DNA from: Geodermatophilus sabuli
GTDB taxonomy: Bacteria > Actinomycetota > Actinomycetes > Mycobacteriales > Geodermatophilaceae
Reading direction: 5' to 3'
DNA length: 64,000 nucleotides
NCBI RefSeq assembly: GCF_010686765.1
Contig: NZ_JAAGWF010000012.1
Span: 1-64,000 of the forward strand
The translations under genes and the position numbers were made by a program. This document shows, one piece after another, positions 34,447-45,897 of this stretch. Below the pieces are notes generated by a model. That model saw only the letters and a program-made list of their open reading frames with translations, had not been told where the DNA came from and did not search any database. How positions within the stretch are numbered: the stretch's first letter is position 1; each line of letters begins with the position of its first letter.

Positions 34447-35778
34447 TCAGCGGTAGGCGGAGCCGCCCCGCAGCCGGGCGGTGACGGCGACGCGCAGCGG
34501 GGCGAGGACCACGCCGTCGCGGGCCAGCCGTGCCCGGAGCTGGCGCCGGTGCCGCAGCACCCCGACCAGACCGATCGCCCAGAAGACGTACTGGACGGCG
34601 AACGCGGCGCGGAAGGCGTCCAGGGAGTAGTCCGTCGAGCCGCCCGGGGTGAGGACGTCGAGGACCGCACCGACGGCGAGGATGGTCAGCAGGGAGGCCA
34701 CGAAGCCGCCGACGTTGACCACGCCGCTGGCGCTGCCCTGCCGCTCGGCGGGGTTCCAGGTGCGGGCGAAGTCGAAGCCGATCATCGAGCCCGGCCCGTT
34801 GGTGCCCAGGACGACGACCAGCAGCACCAGCAGCGGCAGGGGCGCCCGCCCGGGCCACGCCAGCACGACCGTCCAGATGGCGGCGGTGAGCGCCAGGATG
34901 GCGAAGACCAGGGCCGACCGGCGCAGTGGCCAGCGCCCGCACAGCCGGCCGACCAGCGGGCCGACGACGATGCCGACCACGACCAGCAGGGTGAGCAGCC
35001 CGGCGGCGGTCGCGGGGCTGAGCCCCTGGCCCACGACGAGGAACGGATAGCCCCACAGCAGCGCGAAGACGGTGCCCGAGAACTGGGTGACCAGGTGGGT
35101 GTAGAGCCCGATGCGGGTGCCGGACTCCCGCCAGGTGAGCGCCAGGCTGTGCCGGACCTCCGCCAGCCCGGACGGCGTGGCCAGCTCGGTGCCCGGCGGG
35201 ACGTCGCGCAGCGCCACGACGACGAGGACCGCGACCAGCACCCCGGCTCCCGCGGCACCCAGGAAGGTGCTCTCCCACGAGGTGGAGTGCAGCAGCGCGA
35301 CCAGCGGATAGGCGGCGACGATCTGCCCGAACTGCCCGAGCATGCCGGTGAGCTGGGTGATCAGCGGCACGGTGGGGCCGGGGAACCAGAACCCGATCAC
35401 CCGCAGCACGCTGACGAAGGTCATCGCGTCCCCGGCGCCGACCAGCACGCGGGCGGCGATGGCGGTCGGCACGTCGCCGGCGACGGCCAGCAGCGCCTGC
35501 CCGGCGGCCATCGTGAGTGCGCCGGCGAGGATGAGGTTCCGCGAGCCGAACCGGTCCAGGGCCACGCCGACCGGTACCTGCATGGCCGCGTAGACGACCA
35601 GCTGCAGCACGAGGAAGAGCGAGATCGCCGACGCGCCGGCCGTGAACCGCTCCTGCGCCTCGACGCCGGCCACCCCGAGGGAGGCGCGGTGGAAGACGGC
35701 GACCGAGTACGCGGCGAGGGCGACCAACCACACGGTGTAGGCCCGGGCGGTCGGGCGGACGGCGGTCGGCGTGCTCAC
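34447..35778 (-). CDS. Major facilitator superfamily transporter
   Basis: 443 aa, about 12 membrane helices. The MFS signature appears in loop 2-3 (VALDRFGSRNLILAGA), and a second related one, VGRLCGRWPLRRS, follows helix 8. FDFARTWNPAERQGSASG lies before helix 11. The protein has no features that give a substrate. GTG 35778. Transcribed toward the DivIVA paralogue with a 186-bp gap that holds that gene's promoter region and a short TCACCC/GGGTGA palindrome at 34425-34437. Confidence 0.88.
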   Translation of the reverse strand: MSTPTAVRPTARAYTVWLVALAAYSVAVFHRASLGVAGVEAQERFTAGASAISLFLVLQLVVYAAMQVPVGVALDRFGSRNLILAGALTMAAGQALLAVAGDVPTAIAARVLVGAGDAMTFVSVLRVIGFWFPGPTVPLITQLTGMLGQFGQIVAAYPLVALLHSTSWESTFLGAAGAGVLVAVLVVVALRDVPPGTELATPSGLAEVRHSLALTWRESGTRIGLYTHLVTQFSGTVFALLWGYPFLVVGQGLSPATAAGLLTLLVVVGIVVGPLVGRLCGRWPLRRSALVFAILALTAAIWTVVLAWPGRAPLPLLVLLVVVLGTNGPGSMIGFDFARTWNPAERQGSASGVVNVGGFVASLLTILAVGAVLDVLTPGGSTDYSLDAFRAAFAVQYVFWAIGLVGVLRHRRQLRARLARDGVVLAPLRVAVTARLRGGSAYR

Positions 35779-35822
35779 CCCAGGGACGACGTCCGCCGCT
35801 CCCCGGTGCTTCCCCCGGGACG

Positions 35823-35838
35823 GGTGAGATCGCTCACC
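35823..35838. promoter_or_regulatory. Palindrome upstream of the MFS gene
   Basis: GGTGAG-ATCG-CTCACC, perfect 6-bp arms, 45 bp before the GTG of the MFS transporter and about 160 bp before the cupin gene. A repressor site (for instance GntR type) is possible; no regulator gene is adjacent. Confidence 0.35.
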
Positions 35839-35999
35839 GCGCGGATGCGGTCCGATCCCGCCCGACGGCGACGAGCGTGATCACTTCCTCCCCGGGACAG
35901 GACTAACCGCGCACGTCGGCGGGCAGGAGGACCGGCATCCGCCGGGGACCCGTGCCCCGGCCGTACCGCTGTGCCCGTCCGACGAGAGGAGCGCCCTCC

Positions 36000-36401
36000 A
36001 TGGCGTCCGTCATCCACTACACGATCGCGACCGAGGCCGAGAAGTCCGCCGACTTCCGCCGCGTCCTGTGGACCGGCAAGAACACCCAGCTGGTCATCAT
36101 GACCATCCCGCCGGGCGGTGAGATCGGCGAGGAGGTGCACGAGGACATCGACCAGATCCTCACCTTCGTCAGCGGCACCGGCGAGGCGCAGATCTCCGGC
36201 AGCAAGAAGAAGGTGGCCCAGGGCGACCTGGTCGTCGTCCCGGCCGGCACGAAGCACAACTTCGTCAACACCGGACCCAACCCGCTGGTCCTCTACACGG
36301 TCTACGGCCCGCCGGAGCACGCCGACGGCGCGGTGCACAAGACCAAGGAGGAGGCCGACGAGCTCGAGGAGGCCGGCAAGGACGAGCCGCCGACCGAGTG
36401 A
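36000..36401 (+). CDS. Cupin-domain protein
   Basis: 133 aa single cupin barrel. Metal-site motif 1 is GGEIGEEVHEDIDQILTFVSG (residues 39-59; one His where many have two) and motif 2 is PAGTKHNFVNTG. The C-terminal tail is acidic (KEEADELEEAGKDE). Related small cupins are common in actinobacteria and are unassigned. ATG 36000 with AGAGGAG upstream; an in-frame ATG further upstream (35952) lacks a ribosome site. Confidence 0.87.
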   Translation: MASVIHYTIATEAEKSADFRRVLWTGKNTQLVIMTIPPGGEIGEEVHEDIDQILTFVSGTGEAQISGSKKKVAQGDLVVVPAGTKHNFVNTGPNPLVLYTVYGPPEHADGAVHKTKEEADELEEAGKDEPPTE

Positions 36402-36409
36402 GCCGGTGC

Positions 36410-36437
36410 GGGGGATGCGCCGGCCGGCTCATCCCCC
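36410..36437. terminator. Hairpin between the cupin gene and ackA
   Basis: GGGGGATG (36410-36417) pairs with CATCCCCC (36430-36437) around a 12-nt loop that can itself fold (CCGGCCGG). It overlaps the ackA stop codon and lies 9 bp after the cupin stop, so it may end transcription from both convergent genes. Confidence 0.6.
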
Positions 36438-37529
36438 GCCCAGCACGGCCAGCACCTCCCGGCGGACCTCCAGGTCCTCCCGGGCGGTGACGACGACGGT
36501 CCGGGCCGCCGCTCCGGCCCCGCTGATCTCGGCGTCCCCGGCCGCGGCCCGGTTGGCGGCGGCGTCCACCGCGAGGCCGAGGTGGGCGAGCCGCTCGGCG
36601 ACCGCCGCCCGCACCGGCCAGGCGTGCTCCCCCACGCCGCCGGTGAACACCAGCAGGTCCAGCCCGCCCGTCGCCGCCGTCATGGCCGCGACCTCCCGGC
36701 ACAGCCGGTGCAGGTAGACGTCGAGGGCCAGCGCGCAGTCGGCGTCGCCGGCCGCGCGTCCGGCGACCACCTCCCGCAGGTCACCCGTGGTGCCGGACAG
36801 CCCCTTGAGCCCGGCGTGGTGCTCCAGGACGTCGGCCACCTCCTCCCGCGGCTCCCCGCCGTGCTCCAGCAGCCACAGCAGCAGCCCGGGGTCGACGCTG
36901 CCCGGCCGGGTGTTCATCACCAGCCCGGCCAGCGGGGTGAAGCCCATCGTGGTGTCGACGGACACCCCGTCGCGGACGGCGGCCAGGGAGGCGCCGGCGC
37001 CCAGGTGCGCCGACACGATCCGGAGCTCCGCGGCCGGCCGGCCGGCCAGCTCGGCCCCCCGCCGCACGGCGTGGGCGTGGGAGAGCCCGTGGAAGCCGTA
37101 GCGTCGCAGGCCGAAGCGGCGGTTCCACTCCCGCGGCAGTGCGTACGTGCGCGCGGCCGCCGGCAACCCGGCGTGGAAGGCGGTGTCGAAGCAGGCCACC
37201 GCCGGCACGCCGGGCAGCAGCTCGCCCACCATCGCGACGGCGGCCAGCGCCCTCGGGTTGTGCAGCGGCGCGAGGTGGCTGACCGAGTACAGCGATGCGA
37301 CCAGCAGGTCGTCGACGACCGCGGGAGCGGTGTGCCGGGGGCCGCCGTGCACCACCCGGTGACCGACCGCGTCGGCACCGTCGCAGCGCTCCAGGAAAGC
37401 GGCCAGCGGTTCGAGGTGCCCCTCACCCGCCCAGTGCTGCACGTCCTCGGCGTCCGTCACCGCCCCGTCGGCGTCCAGGAGCGCGAGCTTGAGGCTGCTG
37501 GACCCGGCGTTGACGACCAGGACCCTCAT
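36429..37529 (-). CDS. ackA: Acetate kinase
   Basis: 366 aa, somewhat shorter than the usual 395-400. Converts acetyl phosphate plus ADP to acetate plus ATP. Family motifs: [16 protein letters not shown] at the N-terminus, [55 protein letters not shown] and [10 protein letters not shown]. All active-site blocks are present, so the shortness comes from trimmed loops. ATG 37529 overlaps the phosphoketolase stop (ATGA), so its product acts on acetyl phosphate made by Xfp. Confidence 0.93.
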   Translation of the reverse strand: MRVLVVNAGSSSLKLALLDADGAVTDAEDVQHWAGEGHLEPLAAFLERCDGADAVGHRVVHGGPRHTAPAVVDDLLVASLYSVSHLAPLHNPRALAAVAMVGELLPGVPAVACFDTAFHAGLPAAARTYALPREWNRRFGLRRYGFHGLSHAHAVRRGAELAGRPAAELRIVSAHLGAGASLAAVRDGVSVDTTMGFTPLAGLVMNTRPGSVDPGLLLWLLEHGGEPREEVADVLEHHAGLKGLSGTTGDLREVVAGRAAGDADCALALDVYLHRLCREVAAMTAATGGLDLLVFTGGVGEHAWPVRAAVAERLAHLGLAVDAAANRAAAGDAEISGAGAAARTVVVTAREDLEVRREVLAVLGGG

Positions 37530-39970
37530 GCCTCGGGCTCGTGGAGCGGTCCGCCGCCCGAGGTCCCCGGCCCGGCCGCCCCGGACCACTGCCAGTCCCG
37601 GATCTCCGGGAGGTCCTCCCCGTGGGTCCGGACGTACCGGCGGTGCTCGATGACCTGGTCGCGCAGCCGGTCCCGGTGGTGCGCGCCGACCGCCTGCAGC
37701 CGGGGCACCCGGTCGATGACGTCGATGGCGAGGTCGTAGCGGTCGATCCCGTTCAGCACGCACATGTCGAACGGCGTGGTGGTCGTCCCCTCCTCCACGT
37801 AGCCGCGGACGTGGACGTTGCGGTGGTTGGTCCGCCGGTAGGTCAGCCGGTGGATCAGCCACGGGTAGCCGTGGAAGGCGAAGACCACCGGCCGGTCGAC
37901 GGTGAACAGCGAGTCGAACTCACGGTCGGACAGCCCGTGCGGGTGCGACCGGTCGTCCTGCAGCCGCATGAGGTCGACGACGTTGACCACCCGGACGGCC
38001 AGGTCGGGGAACCAGCCCCGGAGGATCTGCACCGCCGCGAGGGTCTCCATCGTCGGGACGTCGCCGGCGCAGGCCATCACCACGTCGGGCTCCCGGCCCC
38101 CGTCGCTGCTGGCCCACCCCCAGATGCCGATGCCCTTGGTGCAGTGCTCGACGGCGTCGTCGATGCCGAGGTACTGCAGGGCCGGCTGCTTGCCCGCGAC
38201 GATCACGTTCACGTACTGGCGGCTGCGCAGGCAGTGGTCGGCCACCGACAGCAGGGTGTTGGCGTCCGGCGGCAGGTAGACCCGCACGACCTCGGCCTTC
38301 TTGTTGACGACGTGGTCGATGAAGCCGGGGTCCTGGTGGCTGAACCCGTTGTGGTCCTGGCGCCACACGTGCGAGGTGAGCAGGTAGTTCAGCGAGGCGA
38401 TCGGCCGCCGCCAGGGGATGCCGTTGGTGGTCTTCAGCCACTTGGCGTGCTGGTTGACCATCGAGTCGACGACGTGCACGAACGCCTCGTAGCAGGAGAA
38501 GAAGCCGTGCCGGCCGGTGAGCAGGTAGCCCTCGAGCCAGCCCTGGCAGGTGTGCTCCGAGAGGATCTCCATGACCCGGCCGCCGGGGGCCAGGTGGTCG
38601 TCGTCCGGGTACCGCTGCGCCGTCCAGGCCCGGTCGGTGACCTCGAGGACGGCGCCGAGCCGGTTCGAGTCGTTCTCGTCGGGCGAGAACACCCGGAAGG
38701 TCTGCATGTTCTCCCGCATGACGTCCCGGAGGAACGTGCCCAGCACCCGGGTCGCCTCCACGGCACCGGTGCCCGGCTCCGTCACGGGGACGGCGGAGTC
38801 GCGGAAGTCGGGCAGCCGCAGCGGCCGCAGCAGCACCCCGCCGTTGGCGTGCGGGCTGGCGCTCATGCGGCGGGACCCGGCCGGGTGCAGGTCCCGGATC
38901 GCCGGGACGGGCGCGCCGTCGGAGTCGAAGAGCTCCTCCGGCCGGTAGCTGCGCAGCCACTCCTCGAGCACCCTGCGGTGGCCGTCGTCGCCCCGGGCGT
39001 TGCTGAAGGGCACCTGGTGCGAGCGCCACGACCCCTCGACGCGGTGCCCGTCGACCTCCACCGGCCCGGTCCAGCCCTTCGGGGAGCGCAGCACGATCAT
39101 CGGCCAGCGCGGCCGCTCCCCGTCGTCGCCCTCGCGGGCCCGGCGCTGGATCGCCGCGATCTCGTCGAGGCAGTGGTCGAGCGTGGCGGCGAGGGACTGG
39201 TGCACGAGCGCCGGGTCGGAGCCCTCGACGACGTACGGCGCCCAGCCGTACCCGCGGAGCAGCGCGTCCAGCTCGTCGGCGGGGATGCGGGCCAGGACCG
39301 TCGGATTGGCGATCTTGTAGCCGTTGAGGTGCAGGATCGGCAGGACGGCGCCGTCCTGGCGGGGATCGAGGAACTTGTTCCCGTGCCACGCGGCCGCCAG
39401 CGGGCCGGTCTCGGCCTCGCCGTCCCCGATGACGGCGGCGACCACGAGGCCGGGGTTGTCGAAGGCGGCGCCGAAGGCGTGCGAGAGGGCGTAGCCGAGT
39501 TCGCCGCCCTCGTGGACGGAGCCGGGCGTCTCCGGCGCGACGTGACTGGGGATGCCGCCCGGGAAGGAGAACTGGGTGAACAGCCGCGCCATCCCCGCGG
39601 CGTCCCGGGACACCTCGGGGTAGACCTCGGAGTAGGTGCCCTCCAGCCAGGCGGCGGCGACCGGGCCCGGGCCGCCGTGCCCGGGGCCCATCACGTAGAG
39701 CACGTCGAGGTCGCGCGCGGCGATCACCCGATTGAGGTGGGCGTAGACGAGGTTCAGGCCCGGCGTGGTCCCCCAGTGCCCGAGCAGCCGCGGTTTGACG
39801 TGCTCGCTGCGCAGCGGTTCGCGCAGCAGCGGGTTGCCCATCAGGTAGATCTGCCCCACCGACAGGTAGTTGGCCGCCCGCCACCACGCGTGGATCCGCT
39901 CCAGCTCGGCCGGCCCGAGCGGCCCCCCGGTCCCCGCGTCCTGCGCTGCACCTGCGTCCACGGTCACCAT
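37526..39970 (-). CDS. xfp: Phosphoketolase (xylulose-5-P/fructose-6-P)
   Basis: 814 aa, typical of Xfp. Thiamine-diphosphate enzyme splitting xylulose-5-phosphate (and maybe fructose-6-phosphate) into acetyl phosphate and a triose or tetrose phosphate. Motifs: N-terminal [26 protein letters not shown], and the ThDP/Mg motif [19 protein letters not shown] at about residue 185. [10 protein letters not shown] and [15 protein letters not shown] are also present. ATG 39970. The Xfp-AckA pair forms a phosphoketolase bypass that yields acetate and ATP without losing carbon as CO2. Confidence 0.95.
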   Translation of the reverse strand: MVTVDAGAAQDAGTGGPLGPAELERIHAWWRAANYLSVGQIYLMGNPLLREPLRSEHVKPRLLGHWGTTPGLNLVYAHLNRVIAARDLDVLYVMGPGHGGPGPVAAAWLEGTYSEVYPEVSRDAAGMARLFTQFSFPGGIPSHVAPETPGSVHEGGELGYALSHAFGAAFDNPGLVVAAVIGDGEAETGPLAAAWHGNKFLDPRQDGAVLPILHLNGYKIANPTVLARIPADELDALLRGYGWAPYVVEGSDPALVHQSLAATLDHCLDEIAAIQRRAREGDDGERPRWPMIVLRSPKGWTGPVEVDGHRVEGSWRSHQVPFSNARGDDGHRRVLEEWLRSYRPEELFDSDGAPVPAIRDLHPAGSRRMSASPHANGGVLLRPLRLPDFRDSAVPVTEPGTGAVEATRVLGTFLRDVMRENMQTFRVFSPDENDSNRLGAVLEVTDRAWTAQRYPDDDHLAPGGRVMEILSEHTCQGWLEGYLLTGRHGFFSCYEAFVHVVDSMVNQHAKWLKTTNGIPWRRPIASLNYLLTSHVWRQDHNGFSHQDPGFIDHVVNKKAEVVRVYLPPDANTLLSVADHCLRSRQYVNVIVAGKQPALQYLGIDDAVEHCTKGIGIWGWASSDGGREPDVVMACAGDVPTMETLAAVQILRGWFPDLAVRVVNVVDLMRLQDDRSHPHGLSDREFDSLFTVDRPVVFAFHGYPWLIHRLTYRRTNHRNVHVRGYVEEGTTTTPFDMCVLNGIDRYDLAIDVIDRVPRLQAVGAHHRDRLRDQVIEHRRYVRTHGEDLPEIRDWQWSGAAGPGTSGGGPLHEPEA

Positions 39971-40064
39971 GCGCCCACCGTGCCGGGTGCGCCGGCCGCA
40001 CAGCCCGGGGCGGGTGTCCCCGGGAGCAGGGCCGGAGGTCCCTGTGCCCCCGGCGGCACTCCGG

Positions 40065-43650
<3,586 letters not shown>

Positions 43651-43803
43651 CGGACACGCCGGCGAGGTCGTAGGACCTCCGTCCCCTTGCGCACGCGACC
43701 ATGGAGGTGGCACAACTCCCCGACAGGGCCGTGTCGGAACAGCTGGCGCCGGCCCGGAGTCGTGGGTCGGCCATGATGCGCCGTCGGCGCGACGGGGGTG
43801 GGT

Positions 43804-45219
43804 ATGGCCACGGGCCACAGGACGGCTGTCGCAGACGCCGGGGTGCCGGCGCAGGGGACGTCGGGCTGGGTCCCGCTGGTCGACCCCGCGCAAGCCGAGC
43901 GCCGGCCGCACTCGCCGTCGGTGCGCCGGGTGGTCGGCCGGTTCGTCCTGGCCAACCTCGCCGCCGTCATCCTGCTGCTGGCCGGCGGCGCGTGGGCCGG
44001 GGTCGAGGCGGCGGAGGACGAGGCCCTGGCCGACGCCCGTCGCACCACCGACCTGCTCGCCGTGCTCCTCGTCCAGCCCAACATCGGCGAGCCGCTGCTG
44101 GCGGGCGACCCGGCGGCGATCGCCGACCTCGACGCCAAGCTGCCCGACCGGCTGGCCCGCGTCGGCGTCATCCGGGTCAAGATCTGGGACGCCGACGGCA
44201 CGATCCTGTACTCCGACGAGCCGCGGCTGATCGGCATGTCCTACCCGCTGGACGAGGAGGACAAGCGGGCGCTGGACGACGGCGTCACCCGGGCCGGGGT
44301 GAGCGATCTCGGCAGGCCCGAGAACCGGTTCGAGCGCCCGTTCGGACGGCTCCTGGAGGTCTACCGCCACATCGACGGCCCCGGGGGGCAGACCCTGCTC
44401 CTGGAGACCTACTCGACCTACGGGCAGGCGACCGCCCGCCAGGTGGAGATCTGGTGGGAGTTCGTCCCGATCTCCGCTGCCGTGGTGCTGACGCTGGTCG
44501 CCGTGCAGCTCCCCCTGGGCTTCCGGATGGTCAGCCAGCTGCGGAACACCCAGCGGGAACGGGAGCTGCTCCAGCAGCGGTCGCTGGACGCCTCCACCGA
44601 GGAACGCCGCCGGATCGCCGGCAGCCTGCACGACGGGATCGTGCAGGACGTGTCGGCGTCGGCGCTGCTGGTCGCCCGGGCCGCCGACGAGCTGCGCCGG
44701 GACCAGGCCGGGGGCTCTCCCCGGCAGGTCGCCGAGGTCCTGGGAGAGGCGGCCTCGGCGCTGCGGGCGTCGGTGGGGTCACTGCGCTCGCTGCTGGTCG
44801 AGATCTACCCACCCACCCTCCAGCGGGCCGGGCTGCCGATGGCCCTGGCCGACCTGGCCGGCCGGCTGCGCCCGCGCGGCGTCGACGTCCGGGTGTCGGT
44901 GCCCGACGACCTGGACCCGCCGCCGGACGTGGCGGAGCTCGTGCTGCGCACGGTCCAGGAGGCCATGCGCAACGTCGTCAAGCACTCCCGGGCGCACACC
45001 GTGGAGGTGACCCTGACGCAGACCCCGGCCGCGCTGGTCCTCGAGGTCACCGACGACGGGGTGGGGTTCGCCGGTGCGCCGGTCGCCGCCGAGACCCGCG
45101 ACGGTCACCTGGGCCTGCGGCTGCTCGCCGACCTGGCCGCCGCCCACGGCGCCGGCCTCGACCTGCGCACCGCCCCGGGCGCCGGCACCGGCCTGCGGCT
45201 GACGGTGCCCCTGCCGTGA
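43804..45219 (+). CDS. NarL-type sensor histidine kinase
   Basis: 471 aa. Two membrane helices (about 45-68 and 215-240) bracket an extracytoplasmic sensor of about 145 residues. The cytoplasmic part has a HisKA_3 dimerisation/phosphorylation domain with His276 in EERRRIAGSLHDGIVQD and a C-terminal HATPase_c domain (MRNVVKHSRAHTVEV, TDDGVGFAG, HLGLRLL). ATG 43804 is preferred to GTG 43798. Its stop overlaps the response regulator (GTGA), so the two form a two-component pair. The signal is unknown. Confidence 0.92.
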   Translation: MATGHRTAVADAGVPAQGTSGWVPLVDPAQAERRPHSPSVRRVVGRFVLANLAAVILLLAGGAWAGVEAAEDEALADARRTTDLLAVLLVQPNIGEPLLAGDPAAIADLDAKLPDRLARVGVIRVKIWDADGTILYSDEPRLIGMSYPLDEEDKRALDDGVTRAGVSDLGRPENRFERPFGRLLEVYRHIDGPGGQTLLLETYSTYGQATARQVEIWWEFVPISAAVVLTLVAVQLPLGFRMVSQLRNTQRERELLQQRSLDASTEERRRIAGSLHDGIVQDVSASALLVARAADELRRDQAGGSPRQVAEVLGEAASALRASVGSLRSLLVEIYPPTLQRAGLPMALADLAGRLRPRGVDVRVSVPDDLDPPPDVAELVLRTVQEAMRNVVKHSRAHTVEVTLTQTPAALVLEVTDDGVGFAGAPVAAETRDGHLGLRLLADLAAAHGAGLDLRTAPGAGTGLRLTVPLP

Positions 45220-45854
45220 TCGACGTCCTGGTGGTCGACGACCACGCCCTCATGCGGTCCGGCCTGACCGGCCTGATCGCCGCCGCCGAGGACCTGCGCG
45301 TGGTCGGCACGGCCGCCGACGGCGCCGAGGCGGTCGATGCGGTGACCCGGCTGGCTCCGCACGTGGTGCTCATGGACCTGTCCATGCCGGTGATGGACGG
45401 CGTCGCCGCCACCCGCCGCATCATGGAGTCCCACCCCGACGTCGAGGTCCTCGTCCTGACCTCGTTCTCCGACCAGCAGCGGGTCATGGAGGCCCTGGAC
45501 GCCGGCGCCGCCGGGTACGTGCTCAAGGACACCGAGCCGGCCGACCTGCTCGCCGCCATCCGCTCCACCGCTCGCGGCCACTCCCCGCTGGACCCGCGCG
45601 TGGCGCGCACGGTCCTGCACGCCCGCCGGAGCCCCGCCCGCGCCGACCTCACCGAGCGCGAGCAGGAGGTGCTCGCGCTCGTCGGGCGCGGCCTGGCGAA
45701 CAAGCAGATCGCGCGGGCGCTGGGCATCCGCGAGGGCACCGTGAAGGCGCACCTGACCAGCGTCTTCCAGCGGATCGGCGTCCGGGACCGCACGTCGGCT
45801 GCGCTGTGGGCGCGCACGCACCTGCCCGACGACCCCTCGGGCCCGGTGGCCTGA
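45216..45854 (+). CDS. NarL/FixJ-family response regulator
   Basis: 212 aa. Receiver domain with Asp8/Asp9 in VLVVDDHALMRSGL, phospho-acceptor Asp54 in VVLMDLSMPVMDGV, and Lys in GYVLKD. LuxR-type helix-turn-helix at about 145-195 (LTEREQEVLALVGRGLANKQ). GTG 45216 overlaps the kinase stop. Cognate partner of the upstream kinase; its target genes are not evident. Confidence 0.94.
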   Translation: MIDVLVVDDHALMRSGLTGLIAAAEDLRVVGTAADGAEAVDAVTRLAPHVVLMDLSMPVMDGVAATRRIMESHPDVEVLVLTSFSDQQRVMEALDAGAAGYVLKDTEPADLLAAIRSTARGHSPLDPRVARTVLHARRSPARADLTEREQEVLALVGRGLANKQIARALGIREGTVKAHLTSVFQRIGVRDRTSAALWARTHLPDDPSGPVA

Positions 45855-45897
45855 CCCCCGCGCGGCGCGCTGCGGGGGCCGGGCCGAGACTGGCAGG

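Noticed and set aside
34425..34460. GGGGTGAATC followed by TCAGCGGTAGGCGG on the plus strand, resembling a c-di-AMP riboswitch
   Set aside because: The match is partial, the second part is the antisense of the MFS C-terminus, and no gene follows on that strand. The true riboswitch is the minus-strand one at 26970-27110.
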